The notes beneath the pieces were generated by a model. The model was not told where the DNA came from. It was given only the letters and a program-made list of their open reading frames with translations, and ran no database searches. Source: Tubulanus polymorphus (taxonomy: Eukaryota > Nemertea > Palaeonemertea > Tubulaniformes > Tubulanidae). Taken from it: DNA of 64,000 nucleotides. The position numbers and the translations under genes are program-made. This document shows positions 1 to 22,885 of the stretch, piece after piece; position 1 is the first letter of the stretch, and the number at the start of each line of letters is the position of its first letter. The DNA lies in NCBI RefSeq assembly GCF_964204645.1, contig NC_134027.1:3956485-4020484 (forward strand), written 5' to 3'.

Positions 1-1052
1 TTCACTTCGAAAAAAGCAGTAAAACTAAATATATTTCAGGTGGTTTGACTAATAGTTAAATACGAATATTACTTAGCAGCTATATTGATATTGATGAGCC
101 TAATTTTATAGGTAAAACAAACATACCATTCTAAAATTTTACGCTATATAGATAGCTAAATCTGATTAGTGATTGAAGGACAAAGGAAAAACTATTGTAT
201 CTAGATGTAAAGGATTGATTTTGACTAAAATAATTTCTATGGTTTTATCGATCATATAACAGACAATGCAAAGCTATGCAGACGCTGCCAATTTGACGGG
301 ATGAATAATTTAATGTCTCTTCATCATTGTAACAGCCGCAAATCATCATAAAATAATTAAAAAACTTGATTGTATGACACTCAATAGTGGAAGAAATCTT
401 TATAATGAATTAATTCTTGATTCAGTCATTTGATAATTGCATTTTATTTTCACTAATCACAATAAAAAATGATGTAGCGTTTCCAATAACTAGGTCGGTC
501 CGTCACAATCGAGACATTGATCAGAACTATGTGAACGAACAGAGAAAAATAGCAAGTGATATGTAGGGTTGAAGTAATACTACCTGAATGGAGGTAAACA
601 ACAGCTCCATCCATATAAATCGTCAAATCAAAATATAACTCAAACCAAGATGAGAAACTCCGGAAAGAACTCGAAATGAGGCAAATAAAACTTGATTTGA
701 CGATTTTAATTGGATTTAGCATGCATATGATGCACTAACATATACATAATGTATCTGCCTACATAAATCGCTTACTTTGTATTTTTCACTTTTAATTACC
801 TTGTACCCAGACATAGCCTGAAAACATTCAACAATAATACAAATCACACCACACAACATGAATACGCGTTCAGTGACGGCAGACTTTTCATATTCATACA
901 TTCTACTAAGACGATAGTTCTTAAATTTGATTTAAATGGGATTCAGAAAAATTTATCTACTAGATGCACGGGTAGAAGAGATAATATGAAAAGCAACCGA
1001 AAGCAAAACCAGCAATAACGGTAACAGTGTCCCTGCTGCTATACCATTCCTC

Positions 1053-1222
1053 GCAAACAGAGGGTTAGATGCAACGAATAATCACTGAATATAGACGTTA
1101 TTCAAACACATCAAGACATTAGAAAATAATAGAAAGAGAAATAGTGAAACGCTGGCCTTCAGTTTAATAAAGACTACTCACCGCCATCTGAGAACAACAA
1201 AATTTGTACAACAGTTATTCAT
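1053..1222 (-). other. Possible two-exon micro-ORF with hydrophobic tail
   Basis: An ATG at 1222 opens a short frame that reaches ATGGCG|GTGAGT near 1187. If spliced to a GCGAG|GAATGG acceptor near 1053, it continues in frame into a strongly hydrophobic stretch (GTLLPLLLVLLSVAF) and a basic tail, stopping near 958, for about 44 residues. An in-frame stop lies just before the ATG. The acceptor is weak (GAG) and no family is recognised. It could be the last exon of a membrane or GPI-anchored protein whose other exons I cannot find, or chance. The rest of 1-1845 holds no other gene that I can see. Confidence 0.2.
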
Positions 1223-1845
1223 TATCGGTTACAGTTATCAAACATTCCAGTGCAAGGATCATTCAATATCACTAAGTATGAAGATACACTCTTCTATAAG
1301 CTTATTTTGAAAGTGTGAATAAGGCCAAGACATTGCCGTCGCACCAAACTGGCTCCGAGATGCTGATCGCATACAATAAGCGTTGAAAGCTAGCTAGGTA
1401 GCGTTTTGATAATGCATCATGCAAACTCACTTTCAAAAACCTTAGAACTTGTTTTTCCAATGTCAACCGTGAAATTTTAGTCAGTACACCATAATCATAA
1501 AATCACATCGGCCAGATTGAAATATGCAGAAAGTTTTAGCGTAAAAATACATGAATACGATATAAGAATCATGAACAGTTTCTGCAGTCTCGATGTACAT
1601 AACGTGTCAAGCAAAACAATTGACTAAGAATTTCATCTCTTTGTTAATTTCAGAGTCAAATTTATCTAGAATGTACAATCTAGATAAATCAAACATAAAA
1701 ATTCATTGCCATCAGCTTGATGTTATATCCAAAATAAGCATATATAAATATATGTACAAGATATCAACAGATATTCAAAAGAAATCTATAATCGGATGAT
1801 AGAACATTTATAAGCAATGAGAGGACAATACATAATGAATTCCGC

Positions 1846-4800
1846 TTAATAGTTTATGCACAATCTGTAACTGCATGCCATGTTTATTGCTATTGCATTT
1901 ACCTTATTGAGTATTTGCACTCTCGTTTTTAATTTGTTTCCAGTGCTGTTTGCGAGCGCCGATATCGTTCGATAAAACGGATCAAATTGCTGTTCCTCTT
2001 TTGGTTTATTTCCCCAATCGTCACAAATTTGCTATGAAATAAAATGTGAAGAAAATATGAAGATAATTTTCAATTGTTCCCTCTGAAATTCTAATGTCTC
2101 GTGTCACTTACTTGCAATCGCCTTTCTTTATTTTCTAGACGTTCAAATTTACGCTGCAGTAACATCAACTCTGATTTAAGCTGTGATTGGTCGTTTCCTG
2201 CATCTATACCAAATGTCGTGCTTCGTCTGGCTAAATTGGGCAGTTGAATTTGTTCCATTTGACGTAATTCCTATACAATAAAGATAAATGAAACGATATT
2301 GAAACTCCGCCCTGACACCAGAGAAATAAGACAATATACGTTAGTATAAAACGATGCTAATCAGTGGGTACGAAAGCATTGATATTGATAGTGAAACTGT
2401 TGTTAAAACATATATGATGCATTTAGAACATGAATTCAAACAGATTCATTATGTGATTACTCAACATGCAAATTATAAACCGTCCTCAATTGAAGGTGTC
2501 CATAACAAAACATACTGAGTACATATTCATAATATGCATTAGTACATGCGGCATACTATCGCATTTGTATTATGGTAGGTGATCATTTTCAAGCTCATGA
2601 CTCTAAACAAACCCCTTACAGCAACAGAATGACTGCAGAATTATACATCACAACATCATAAGTGGTTTTTGAAGGCATTCATTATTTATACAGTGTGAAA
2701 ATTCCATCTCTCAAAGCATATGTATGATACAATATGGACATAATATGTGCACAGACATGCACGAAAACAAAAAACAAAAACTTATATATTGAAAAAAAAT
2801 TCCTGCCTTAGATTGCTGGTTGAAACGCTGAAATAGATGGATGGACATTCAAGAGAATATTCCAAGACAATGTTCATTTAAGAGGACAGAAGCAATACTA
2901 ACTATCCTCTAAAAAACTAATACTATTTTTATATGACAAGGAAGAAAATCCTCAATAAATACATTCAGAGAAATAGAACATCAAAAACTATGTATACACC
3001 TACTCTATCACATAAGCAATTACAGAAGTGCATGTTTATACCTTTGTTGTAAGTTTTGTAAGTTTCGGATCTGGTAATGTATCCTCTTGTAGTCCATAGA
3101 GAGCCAATGTTATACAGCCATTTTCGAAGTATTCTAAATGTTCCGGTGTCATACTCGGAAATGAAACAATTCGACTATGTTTGAACTCTGGCGACAATGT
3201 ACCGCGTACTGTCTCTGTGTTAGTATATTCTGTTTCTTTAAAAACTCGATACTGCACTCGTAATCCCTTCGAAAATCGACTCTTCTGAACTTCAGCACTG
3301 CGAACTTGCACCTGAATGAAAAAATAATTTTAAAATATAGCACAAAATCATGGAAATATCTAATTGTTTGCATAAGCGAACTGTATTTCTTGTGGAATAA
3401 TCACTTCAAACGTATTTCAATTGTACTAGTTTGGCGAATCTCTGAAAACATACCTTAAAATGAAATGGCTTCTCCAATAAATCGTTGGGATTATCAACAA
3501 AGTAATCATCATCTAGACTTTTTCCTGTTTGAGTGCACGGTGAAACGCTAACAAACAGTTGGGCTTCTTCTTGTCCTTTGTAATCAGTGACTGTCAATTT
3601 ATCATCGAAATCTAAGGCATATCCTAAAGATTGCAGAAATACATTTGCCGTTCCGATAACCATGTCTTCTGCCGGCTCCCAAAATGGATCTTCATCCCTT
3701 GGAATCTTCGTCACGTCTTCACCGTCCAAATATTTTTGATACAAATCCTTGATGGAAAACGAACCAAATTCAATGTTATCGTCAATGAAAACATGCCAAA
3801 ATCGATAATATCACTAAACTCACCCCCATGAGATATCGTCTGTTCATGAATTTGCCTCGTTCCCACAACCACGTGTTACCATTCAATAAATTCTTCATTT
3901 TTACCATAACCCTAAAACAGTTCCATTTTCCGATTCATGCAAAAGTTCGTTTCGGTTTCTAGCAATAGAAATGTTCACGGTACATACTTAGTGCCTCTTT
4001 TCTCGCCGTGGATGCCTTCTTGGGCAGCACCCGATAGAAGAACCACTTCGAATGTTCGTTGTTTGTCGAGTTCCTCAGAAATAGCATTTACTTCAGTCAC
4101 CATCGGCAAGATCTCTAATATTTGTTCTTGGGCTATTTGTTGATCTGCATAGAATAAAAACCACCGTTAAAGCATGGAACAAGGAATCAGTAGTTTGAAA
4201 TTCTTCAATTACTGCATAAATATTTACCTTTTGATAAGCCTGCTCCACCACCGGTTGCAAAACCTTTTGCCTGAGCGATTTCCTTTTGAGCATACTCCCA
4301 ATCAATAGTGGCAGGTAGGTCGCTGGAAGCCTCCGTTTTCAATGGATTATAGAACACGTACATATGATTAGAACCTATATGAAGCAAAAGTAACCCATAA
4401 CTATAACAGAAAAACAATCGAATGAAACATGAAATGCAGGTTTTGGTTCAGAGTATCGTTTATTAGCTATGTCGATCAAACACTGGGATTTCATTGAATA
4501 AAGGAACAAACTTTTACCGAATAATATTCTGTCTTTGTGTGTCAGGGTGCGAGTACCAGTGAGCGGTGTTCCATTTATCTTTGTTTTGGCTCCTTTATCT
4601 CCAGGTCTTATTTCTGCCTCACCATCACCCTTCACGACAATCACTGCATGATTTTTCATGATACTAAATGTAATGATATGAAGTGTTTTACCAGATCGTA
4701 TCTTTTTAAATGAGATCATTAGAAATTCTTGTTATCATGTTTTCATACCTGAGGCCGCTGAGAATGATTGTCGGTTCACCGTCCTTCCTTCCGATAGTTG

Positions 4801-7800
4801 TCTCGCCGTTTTGAAAGAAATGACAAATAACCCCCGCTAACATCGGATCCTCGTTCAAATTGATAATGTGTGGATCTTTACTTTTCCGTGATGCGTCATT
4901 AGAACCACTGGACAGTGTATCAGTTTCATTCTGAGCAACTTTCAACTGAAATGAAAATATTCAATCTTTTCTCGCATCCAACAACACAAATAGGAGTAGA
5001 CAATTCAGGAAAAATTCAACTCGAAAATAATGTTTACCTTTTCTTCCCATGATTGCGAACTCTCCGCTAATAATTCCTGATTCGCTAATAATTGCGCTTT
5101 TATCTCGTCCTCCATCGCAGCTCGCATTCTCTCCATTTCTGAAATTTCATTACGATAAATTCACTATTCGATGTTAATCAAATAAATCTCATTACTGTCC
5201 GGATTGGAATTTTTTTCTTACCCTCAGGTGAACCAGTAGGTTGCGCAACCATTCCACCTCCATCCATAGCCTTTTTTAGTCGTTCATTTTCTTCCTACAA
5301 ACAGGAAATCATCGCAAATTAATACACACTACTCCAAAAGACAAGTAATGATTGAAATATATGTGAAACTACATTACCCTGAGTTCACGGATAAGTTTGT
5401 CCAATGGATTTTCATTGATGACGGCTTTGTTTTTAATTTTCTTCGCCCGATCGGCATATCTAAGTGTCCCTAGCGTTTCATCAAAGTTTATATCAGCCGG
5501 TGAAAGAGCAGCGATCATAATCGTTTTACTATTTCCACCGAGGGCGTTTTGCAGCAATTTCGTCAGTACGGAATCACGATACGGAACCATGACTTTCTTT
5601 TTACCCATAGATAAATCTGCCAAAGCCTGTGTTAAAAGAAAATCAAGTTTGGTCACTTGATGATTGTATCCCTAAAACATTGACTCATCACAACATACTT
5701 ACAGATATAACATTTCCGAGAGCTGATAATGATTTGTTGATGTTAGCGCCTTCTTTAAGCCGATCACCAGTAGCACCTGTACTATCAGCTCGTTCAGAAC
5801 CTAAAACAATCATTGTACTGAGATTAGTGAAATCGATGATTGGTGATTTGAAGGACACGGATATTAAATCTACCTATTCATTTTCAAATAAAAGGCGACT
5901 TTCCTTTAATTGCTTATAAACCTACCAGCTAAATCTACCAGGTTCATGACACTACTTTTCTTTGTTTCTGAGCCGTTGTCATTTTTAGAGATTTGATCGA
6001 ACGTAATCGTCACGACAGTGTGAGCTCTACTACTAGTTGCATTCATGTTTGTGGAGGCCACAGTTCGATTTGCCGTACCTAAAAATAATCGGTTTCCAAA
6101 ATAAGAAAAATTCCATGATTTAACTTGACATCATTTTACAATTAAGGTCGGAGGTATTCAGTACCTTGCTCCATGCGCCTTTCGATTTCCACATAGCTCC
6201 CAACGGGAACCTTTTTAAGATTTTGAACGTAAAACAACCCGAGTTTTGGATTCTGACGCACTTGCAGGCCACCTTTAGGATTTTCTTTGGAAAGCAAATC
6301 TCGAACTTGTTCATTGTAGATCTCAAGCATGGAGAATGTGACCTCATATCGCTGTAACAGGGCAATTTATCTATGAGTAAATTATCAGGTACAATGAATG
6401 ATTTCTATAGTCAACATTTTCATTTTTTCCATTCATTCTTTTGTGGCTGTGGCTATGATGGGGCACATATTTCACATTTATATCACCATACTTAGCACAC
6501 TACCATCAGCTATCATAATACACACTATCAATTCAGCTTTGTCTTGGTTTTGTAGTTATACATGGAAAGTTTGAATAATTCAACAACTCAAACATATTAC
6601 ATTATTTACATCATGCTCGATAAAATGACTGCTCACATAGACAGATAAAGGTCTTCAATCCATAGTTCAACCATAAGCTGATTTTTTCTCATTTCAAGAG
6701 ATATTTTTTCTCATTTCAAACCACTACTAATCTATTAAGTTAAAATGGAGCCATTCAAGTCCAAGAGCGCGTTCTACCAAATTGGTTGGTAATACACTTT
6801 TTCTCATGGATGGGTAATTCTAATAGACTACTAGAATAATTCATACAAGATCATACACAATTACGAAATTTCTTCATGTGCGTATATGTGCAATAGAGCC
6901 GATATGGCCCATTATCTTTATTGTAACTAACCAACCTAACCATAACTGGGATAATCACACGATTAATTGCATTTAATCCTACATGTTAAATGCTTTTAAA
7001 TTTCTCTTTACAATCAACCTAATGTGATCAAATAGGCCTATAGGGAAGAGTCTTTGATATCTAAAAGGCCAGAAAGTCCCAATTCATCTTCAATATCACT
7101 CACCATTGATGCGCTTCCATTTGTTTCCATGATTTTAAACAATTCATCACAGGTGATAGGTACAATACCCCTGAAATGAGGAAAGGTTTTTGTTCATAGC
7201 CAAGCTCATTTTTCATCAAACATTGTATGGAAATTTATTTTTCTAATCAGCAACTCACTTATTATTTCCATATCCAACCATTGAATATGACTTTCCCGAT
7301 CCTGTCTGTCCGTAAGCAAATAATGAGCAATTGTACCCTGTAGAAATCGAAAATAATATCAATTTGCAAAAGAATTTTAGATGGCAATATAATTCTTATA
7401 ATTCAGCAATAAATTTATGTAATTGTCATTCCCATGTTCAGGCAGTTTGATAGGCTTCACTAGGGATGAATGGATTCAGATTGCTTTCGATCAATTTTTC
7501 ATATCTTATTTCAAGGTAAACGCATTTGAAAACGGGACGCGTATTTACTGACAGGCGACTTCCGGGTTGTACCGATATGCCGTTAGCAACGCGACATCAG
7601 TCAACCTAGCAACGATAACAAATGTAGGTACGCCCTGCGTCAGCGGTGTCAATTGTGTATCTAGCAGTCTAAGTTAGATTGTATCGAGTGCAATGAAACC
7701 TCCATAAAAATACACAGCAATTAATCGAGCAAATGTTGAAAACATTATGGTGGTCAAATATTGATATCAATTCTCAGTAAACTGCCTTTAGGTTGATCAA

Positions 7801-10800
7801 ATATTCCTTCGTGGGTTGTTTTATGTAGATAATCTTCGAATGATTAATTATTCAACCGACACAAGACCATCGCATTTGTACGTAATTCATACCAGCAAAT
7901 GCGTTGTTGAGAACTCCTTGTCCAAGGTCTTCGAACACCATTCTTTGCGAGGCGTATCTGGAACCAGGCGATTCAGGCTCAGAATAACCGTCATCACGAA
8001 ATTTAAATCCATCATGAGACCTGAAACATTGAATGCAATACATGATTTTTAAGGCCTGATTTTCGTAATTGTTTCCATAATGAGAGGGGCAGACGAGTTA
8101 TTGCAAAAATGTATCGATCGCAAACAACTATCTCCATAGTTCTAAATTTGCAAACATCTCAATCCTTAGGGAGTCAAGGAGATAATACCTTTGTTTCTAT
8201 GCTCCAGTATTGACGAATGAATTATCAATTATACATTTCACAGTTCTCAACTAACACACAAGAAACATGTATATCATATAGTCCAACAACACAGTATTTA
8301 AGTGAAGAAATAGAGGGACTTCACTAAAAGGACAAGTTTCCATTTTCAATTTTACGTTAGTATACTAAGGCAATATTTGACCTCTTGAAGTTGGTTTTAT
8401 CGACCATGTGGACACTCAGTGGTCAATATTAGCTCTATGATACCAAACAGATACTGTTTTCTTGGCGCCTTTGTGAACAAATACTCGTCTTTGAAACAGT
8501 TGGTTAATAAAACTCAATTTAGAGCAGTATAATTTGCTCATAATTCTCTAAAGCCTTGAACAAGCAGAATAGCGTAGACAAAACTGAAAGCCTGATCTTA
8601 CTTTTGAATTAGATATGAAGTGACTAATATCTAATGCATGTTCACGTACAAATATCTATAAAGATTACTTTGATAAAATAAATTGTTTATTTGTTAACTA
8701 TTCAATAATCTGTTCCATAGTCTCTTAGTATGTACAAGATCTATCAGTAATTGGTTTTGGTCTTATAAACACCTATTCCCTGGAAACTGAATTGAATAGG
8801 CCTATCACAGAACCGTTATAAAGGCTTTTTAGTTACAACGGCTTTTTCAAGCACGGAATTGAATTCTAAAGGACAAAATTAATTCTTATATTGAATAGAT
8901 GACTGCATAAATTCAAAAGGTCAAGAATTTTGATAAAACAAATTTACCCTCATCGATAGACAAACAATTCCGATAGGAGATCTGATTAGAGAGAGTAAAC
9001 AATCTTCAGGGGGGTTTCCAATCAACAAACATATGGAAATTCACTTATGGCAACAATTTTGTATATATAGGTAGTCAAATACCAATATGCCTTTTAGCAA
9101 GACAAAAATCATCACAAATGACTAAGGAATTACGAGTTCTTTCCGACACAACACCAATTCCAGATAAAAAGCCACAAAGTATTTCATCATGAACAGCAGA
9201 ACTTGTAACGTGGTTACCACATTCCATGTTGTCAGTAGATATCGTAGAAAAGTAGCTACATTACTATTGATGAACATGGAACACAGTATACAACTAATTC
9301 CCATCATCAAAATTTCATAAAATATCATATTTTTCCTATTTTCTCAATGATTCAACTTGATGTAAATTTTTATGAGGAAATCATTTCCATCTATCATTGC
9401 CACTACTTAATAATAATGAAACAAAATCTGATCTTGATAAAGATTATGTGCGTCATGTAATCTACCACATGCAATTAAGACTGTCTACGATAAAACCAAC
9501 CCTATATTTTTGGTTGACAGTAAATCTTGCCATTATTCATTAATCATCAGAATGAATTTAATTCAGAACATTTTCGCTCTGGGATGACTGTCGATTTATC
9601 TCACAAATTTTGAAAAAGTTCCACTTACCAATATGAATAATCAAATGTAAACTGTTTTGGTTCTTCATCTAAAAAAATGTCAAAACTATGAATTTAGCTA
9701 TACTTCATGAGAATCTTTTGTTGGCCAATTTGTTTTGGCCTATTAAAACCAAAAGATTGTTAAAAATCACAAGCTTTTCCTACGAATGCTTGAAGCCGCA
9801 TCAGGTACCTAAATGAATACCCTCAATAGAGATAAGACACTTGTATAGATTGTATAGATAGACACTTGTTATTACAAATACATGGCAAATAAATATTATA
9901 TAATAGATAATTAATAATGAGTCCATTGGTGAATTATAATGCCTATAGTAAAATAATACAAAGGCCATAATTACTTTATTTAAATTTTCCGATTTATGAA
10001 ATTATGAATATATTTTTCCTAGCCTTATGAACTTACTAGGAGTTTCCGGATTTTGAATTGTCGTTGTGGCCCCACGCATGTCAATGATGAGTTTAGCCCC
10101 TCGGTCCTTCTCCCTAAAAAATAACAAGATTTATCCACATGATTATCCATAGAATACTAGGATAAGACTAGGATGAAATGTCCATTCTGAAATGAAATGA
10201 TAATCTGACAGCTATGAGAGTCAGGCAAGGTTACTTTGAATCAAGTCAAATTCTGACAACAGACATAAACACTATGTACTAACGGTAACATTAACTTGAT
10301 TCAACAATTCCCGTCTAATTGATTATTGATAACAAATCGAATGTCAGAAGCTATAGCACTTAATACTATAATTACCACGAGAACCGCCTTTATAAGCTTC
10401 TATTGCTACACGACACTGCAGCTTTGAGAACATGATAAAGATCAGGTTTTTAAACTAACAAGGTTTTGATACATTGAATTGATTAATTGACGTAAGTAGG
10501 ATTGACTAACCTTTGATTAAAGGGGCGGACTCTAACAGCAACTTTTACCCTGAAATGAGAAGGTAATTCATGAACGAAATGTCAAGATCGAAGATAATTT
10601 TGGTCAAACAATCATCATTAAGAGGACTGGTTATCAGGTTAGTGCCAAAACCTACTCTCACAAGTTCCAAACCTCAGCTCAGATACACTCGAACGTCGAC
10701 AGTGGGAGGAATGAGAGAAAGTATTCAGCGCAAAGAAGATTTTATTCTAAATCGAATTGAAGCTAAAAACACCAATTCAAAAAAGAGCCAAGGATCAGAC

Positions 10801-10843
10801 CAGTCCAAAAAAGGAAACGTTTTACTTACGATTCGTCACCCAT
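1846..10843 (-). CDS. KIF28: Kinesin-3 family motor, KIF28/KLP-6 type (22 exons)
   Basis: Plus-end microtubule motor of the kinesin-3 group. Coding exons: 10830-10843, 10511-10549, 10037-10113, 9629-9668, 7893-8020, 7259-7337, 7104-7170, 6165-6351, 5926-6078, 5703-5800, 5378-5626, 5222-5294, 5038-5138, 4749-4945, 4518-4663, 4228-4374, 3988-4144, 3824-3911, 3454-3747, 3042-3311, 2112-2270, 1846-2031. Phases agree at every junction and give about 982 residues. The motor domain starts [11 protein letters not shown], with P-loop GQTGSGKS (residues 109-116), switch I as SSRAH (226-230) and switch II DLAGSE (from 259). A short coiled-coil neck leads to an FHA domain (about 450-550), then a C-terminal region with [20 protein letters not shown] and DYKGQEE motifs like KIF28. 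No PH domain is seen, as expected for KIF28/KLP-6 rather than KIF1. The last exon reads through a possible GTAAAT donor near 1903 to a stop at 1846; another 3' exon is not excluded. KLP-6 is linked to cilia in nematodes; a ciliary role here is inference. Confidence 0.9.
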
Positions 10844-11712
10844 CTGCCTTTCTTTAATACACAATCACTATTAATTCGTAAATTCCACAATTTCAATCCA
10901 CACCACACACGTTTTATAATGTTGCTTTTAATGGCTATTCATTTTTTATTTACAGTTCATAAAGAAACAGTTCACAAGGTGAACCGCGGCAAGACCTGTC
11001 AGTCAGTCACTGTGTACTGTTTAAACCTGTTGTTCTCGTTGTTAGCGTAGCGGGTAGAGTACTGTGGTAATCCGTACTGTAACGACGTCGAACTGTCACA
11101 CTGAAGCAGGTGTCACTTCCGTGTTTACAGTTAGACTGGTTATCGGTCACTACCTGCAGGTGGCGCAGAATTAGACAGGCGACCAGTCTATGTTTACAGT
11201 CGTCATCACAAAATGAAGACTGGTAATATTGAACGTGTGAACCGCCGTAGTGACTAGGCAGCACTAATACCAGTAACAGGGTCTAATTCTAAAATAATGT
11301 TAAATCACTGATGATCAATTACATTTTCAGTGGTATGAAACAAGTATGAATTTATCCACATACTAAACAATTTAGTTGATTGAAGTTAATTTAAATTTAG
11401 TACTTTCGGTGAACCTCCGTGCCAGGAAATGTGGACCTCCACCAGGTGGTGGGTTAGTCGGAAAAACAACACATGCGACGTATTTCTTCTGATTTTTCAT
11501 TTTTTCTATAAAAAAACAGGTAATGTACATGAAACTGGTAGCTTTCTGGTAATGATGTTAAGTTAAGATAAGAATATATGTATTCATTTACGGGTAAATC
11601 GATTAAATATTCGTTTTTATGACGCAAACGATGGTTGTTCACAGAATTTCCAGAAAGAGAATTTTGATGAAACCTGTCCTAACCTTTTTCATTTGTAGGG
11701 GCCTAAAATAAA
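10844..11712. promoter_or_regulatory. Divergent intergenic region between KIF28-like gene and LLPH
   Basis: About 870 bp separate the two start codons, which point away from each other. The stretch is less AT-rich than its surroundings between about 11000 and 11270. It probably holds both promoters and 5' UTRs. I see no clear TATA box or long ORF with coding character. Confidence 0.45.
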
Positions 11713-12536
11713 ATGGCAAAGAGTATTCGTAGTAAGAGAAAGAGACAAATGAGAAATATAAAGCGAGTGAAAAATGCGCCGAAGGAATTGAAACGATTGA
11801 AGAAATGTTTAGAACTTGGACTCGGTGAAGAAACTGCTCTTCCTACCAGGCAACCCGGTTCAGAAGATGTTGAGATGAAAGATCAACAGTATACTGGTAA
11901 TTTATCTTTCTATTTCATCTTTGAGTCAAATTTTGTGTAAACGTTAAGAAATAATGATAAACGATTTTTTTTCTGAATAGTTGTTGATGCAAAGCAAGTT
12001 CGGAAGAAGTCCGAAGCTAAACAAAAAGGTACGTATCACATATGCTAGTCGTGTACTACTAGCAACTACCGTACTGTAGCCATTGAGAACTCGATCCCAA
12101 TCAGATGTTCGAAAATAGTGCATGGATTTATACGTGTATGTTTAGTTGTGGTTAGGCGACAATATTCAAGCACTACTTTGACTTTGGGGCGGATTCCACT
12201 TGCAATGGAACCAACCTCTATAATTCTCTGAAATAAATCAATACAAATCTATAAGATGCATCATTTAAGCAGTTTACATGAATTGGTATCTTGAATTATG
12301 CCGAATTAAATAGACTTTATCCGAATCGCTTCTATTTGCTTTTTTTAGCCTTAACCGAAGTCCAACTGGAACGAAAAAGTATCAAATCCAAAGATGGCTG
12401 CAGCAAAACGCTTCTGGATAAAAATGGACATTATCCTCCATGGATGAACTCGCGGAAAATTAAAAAACATAAACAGAATATGCACAACAAGAACAGCAAA
12501 AAGAAATTGACGAAAGGCAAAGGATTGGCATGGTAA
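11713..12536 (+). CDS. LLPH: LLP homologue (LAPS18-like nuclear/nucleolar protein), 3 exons
   Basis: Exons 11713-11896, 11981-12028 and 12349-12536 join in phase to 139 residues. The N terminus MAKSIRSKRKRQMRNIKR and the C-terminal block TLLDKNGHYPPWMNSR followed by a lysine-rich run ending KGLAW are the hallmarks of the LLPH family, first described as LAPS18 in Aplysia. The protein is small, very basic and expected in the nucleus or nucleolus, where family members are tied to ribosome biogenesis and neuronal growth. The middle is variable and acidic, as in other members. It is divergent from the kinesin gene and convergent with IMPDH. No signal peptide or membrane segment is present. Confidence 0.93.
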
Positions 12537-13924
12537 AAGGATCCTAAGCATTTGCGAAATGAGTGTGTATATATACCTGTAAATAAAGTCAAGGATACTA
12601 AAGCTGTAGTACATGTGTCTTGAGAAATGTTTCTGATCTTTCATAATAAATCAATTCCATTCAACTTTTTGAATAAATGTACTTTATACTGGTCGCTGTG
12701 GCAAGGAAACTCGACATCTTTTTTCCATGAATTGTTTATAAAGATGAAGTCACCCTATAGTAATTCTCAACCAACCTTACTCTTCTGCAGTCCGACTATG
12801 AGCAATCCAAATACATTTTCATATACAACTCTAATCAAGGAATTTGGATGTTTGTCCCCAAGAAAAATCAGGGAATTATGACATTTTTGACATGAAAATG
12901 GAGAAATTTTTGGTGTCCTGTCTTTGTTGGTGATGATTGCATTTGAGGCAACACATGATCTGTGACCAAAATAACATTTTCCTTATAACGGACCATTGTG
13001 GCACCTAATTCTAATATTGATATCATTGTGACTGCTTGATAAGAAGAGACCACTGAGGATATTTCAAATTACATTCAGGAATCTTTTGGTGAAGGGTCGG
13101 GGAATTATGGATTTCCTACTGTAAGATAAGCAACAAGAATCATCCATGAATACAAAAACTGATTTAAACAAGAGATGGCTTCTTTATTCAAAATTATTTG
13201 AGGTAACACATAATATAATACATCCAGATTGTATCCTAGTGAGACGTTCCAGCAGATGGAAACATAAAATTTAGAACTTAGTGAAAGAAATTCAATGATC
13301 CATGATTCTGGTTATCCATGTTTTATATCTATCGAATTATTGAACAATTTCATATTACAGACATTAAACAAACAATACACGCATTAACAATTAACCAAAA
13401 TCCATCAAATTCCCTAAACAACTTTCATGATCAACAGATTCAATTATGGCTGAAACAATTTGGCTTTTTGTCAGTATTTCTAAGTAATCGTTCATTCAAT
13501 AAACATCAACATTGAAATAGATTTATCAATTCTTATATCATGTGTCACAGACACATAACAACATCGATAACAGAACTAGCTATTAACATAGAACTTGATT
13601 ATTTAGATGTCAACAGAGTCCATTTATCCACGGAAGTGGTAGAAAATTCATTAGAATGCAACTAAAAGGCACAAATATTCCATTAGGAGTACAGATACTC
13701 GTGTTAAACAGGAAAGAAATAACATATGAATGTATGGCAACCTCAATACTGAAAGATTATACAAATTTAATATGTATTTACAACATTAGTTGATTCGTGC
13801 TAATGAGAGTCTTCGCAAGCACTCCTCTTCTTCCATTTAAAAAGTAAGTCTAAGTGTATTAGTCTAAATGCACTGATTGCAGGATGGGACGGTAGGAGTC
13901 CTTCGATCAATTCTGTTCTGTTCA
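12537..13924. other. Intergenic region between convergent LLPH and IMPDH 3' ends
   Basis: Contains AATAAA-type signals (for example near 12585 and 12645), so it probably holds both 3' UTRs. Small open frames at 12627-12881 and 13318-13515 lack coding character. Nothing else is recognised. Confidence 0.5.

Positions 13925-22885
<8,961 letters not shown>

Noticed and set aside
1895-1905. GTAAAT donor ending the KIF28-like gene's last exon early
   Set aside because: Reading through gives a stop after 19 codons and a total length near that expected for KIF28; no downstream exon was found. Left as an alternative.
10570-10857. 95-codon plus-strand ORF
   Set aside because: Overlaps the first two kinesin exons on the other strand and lacks domain character.
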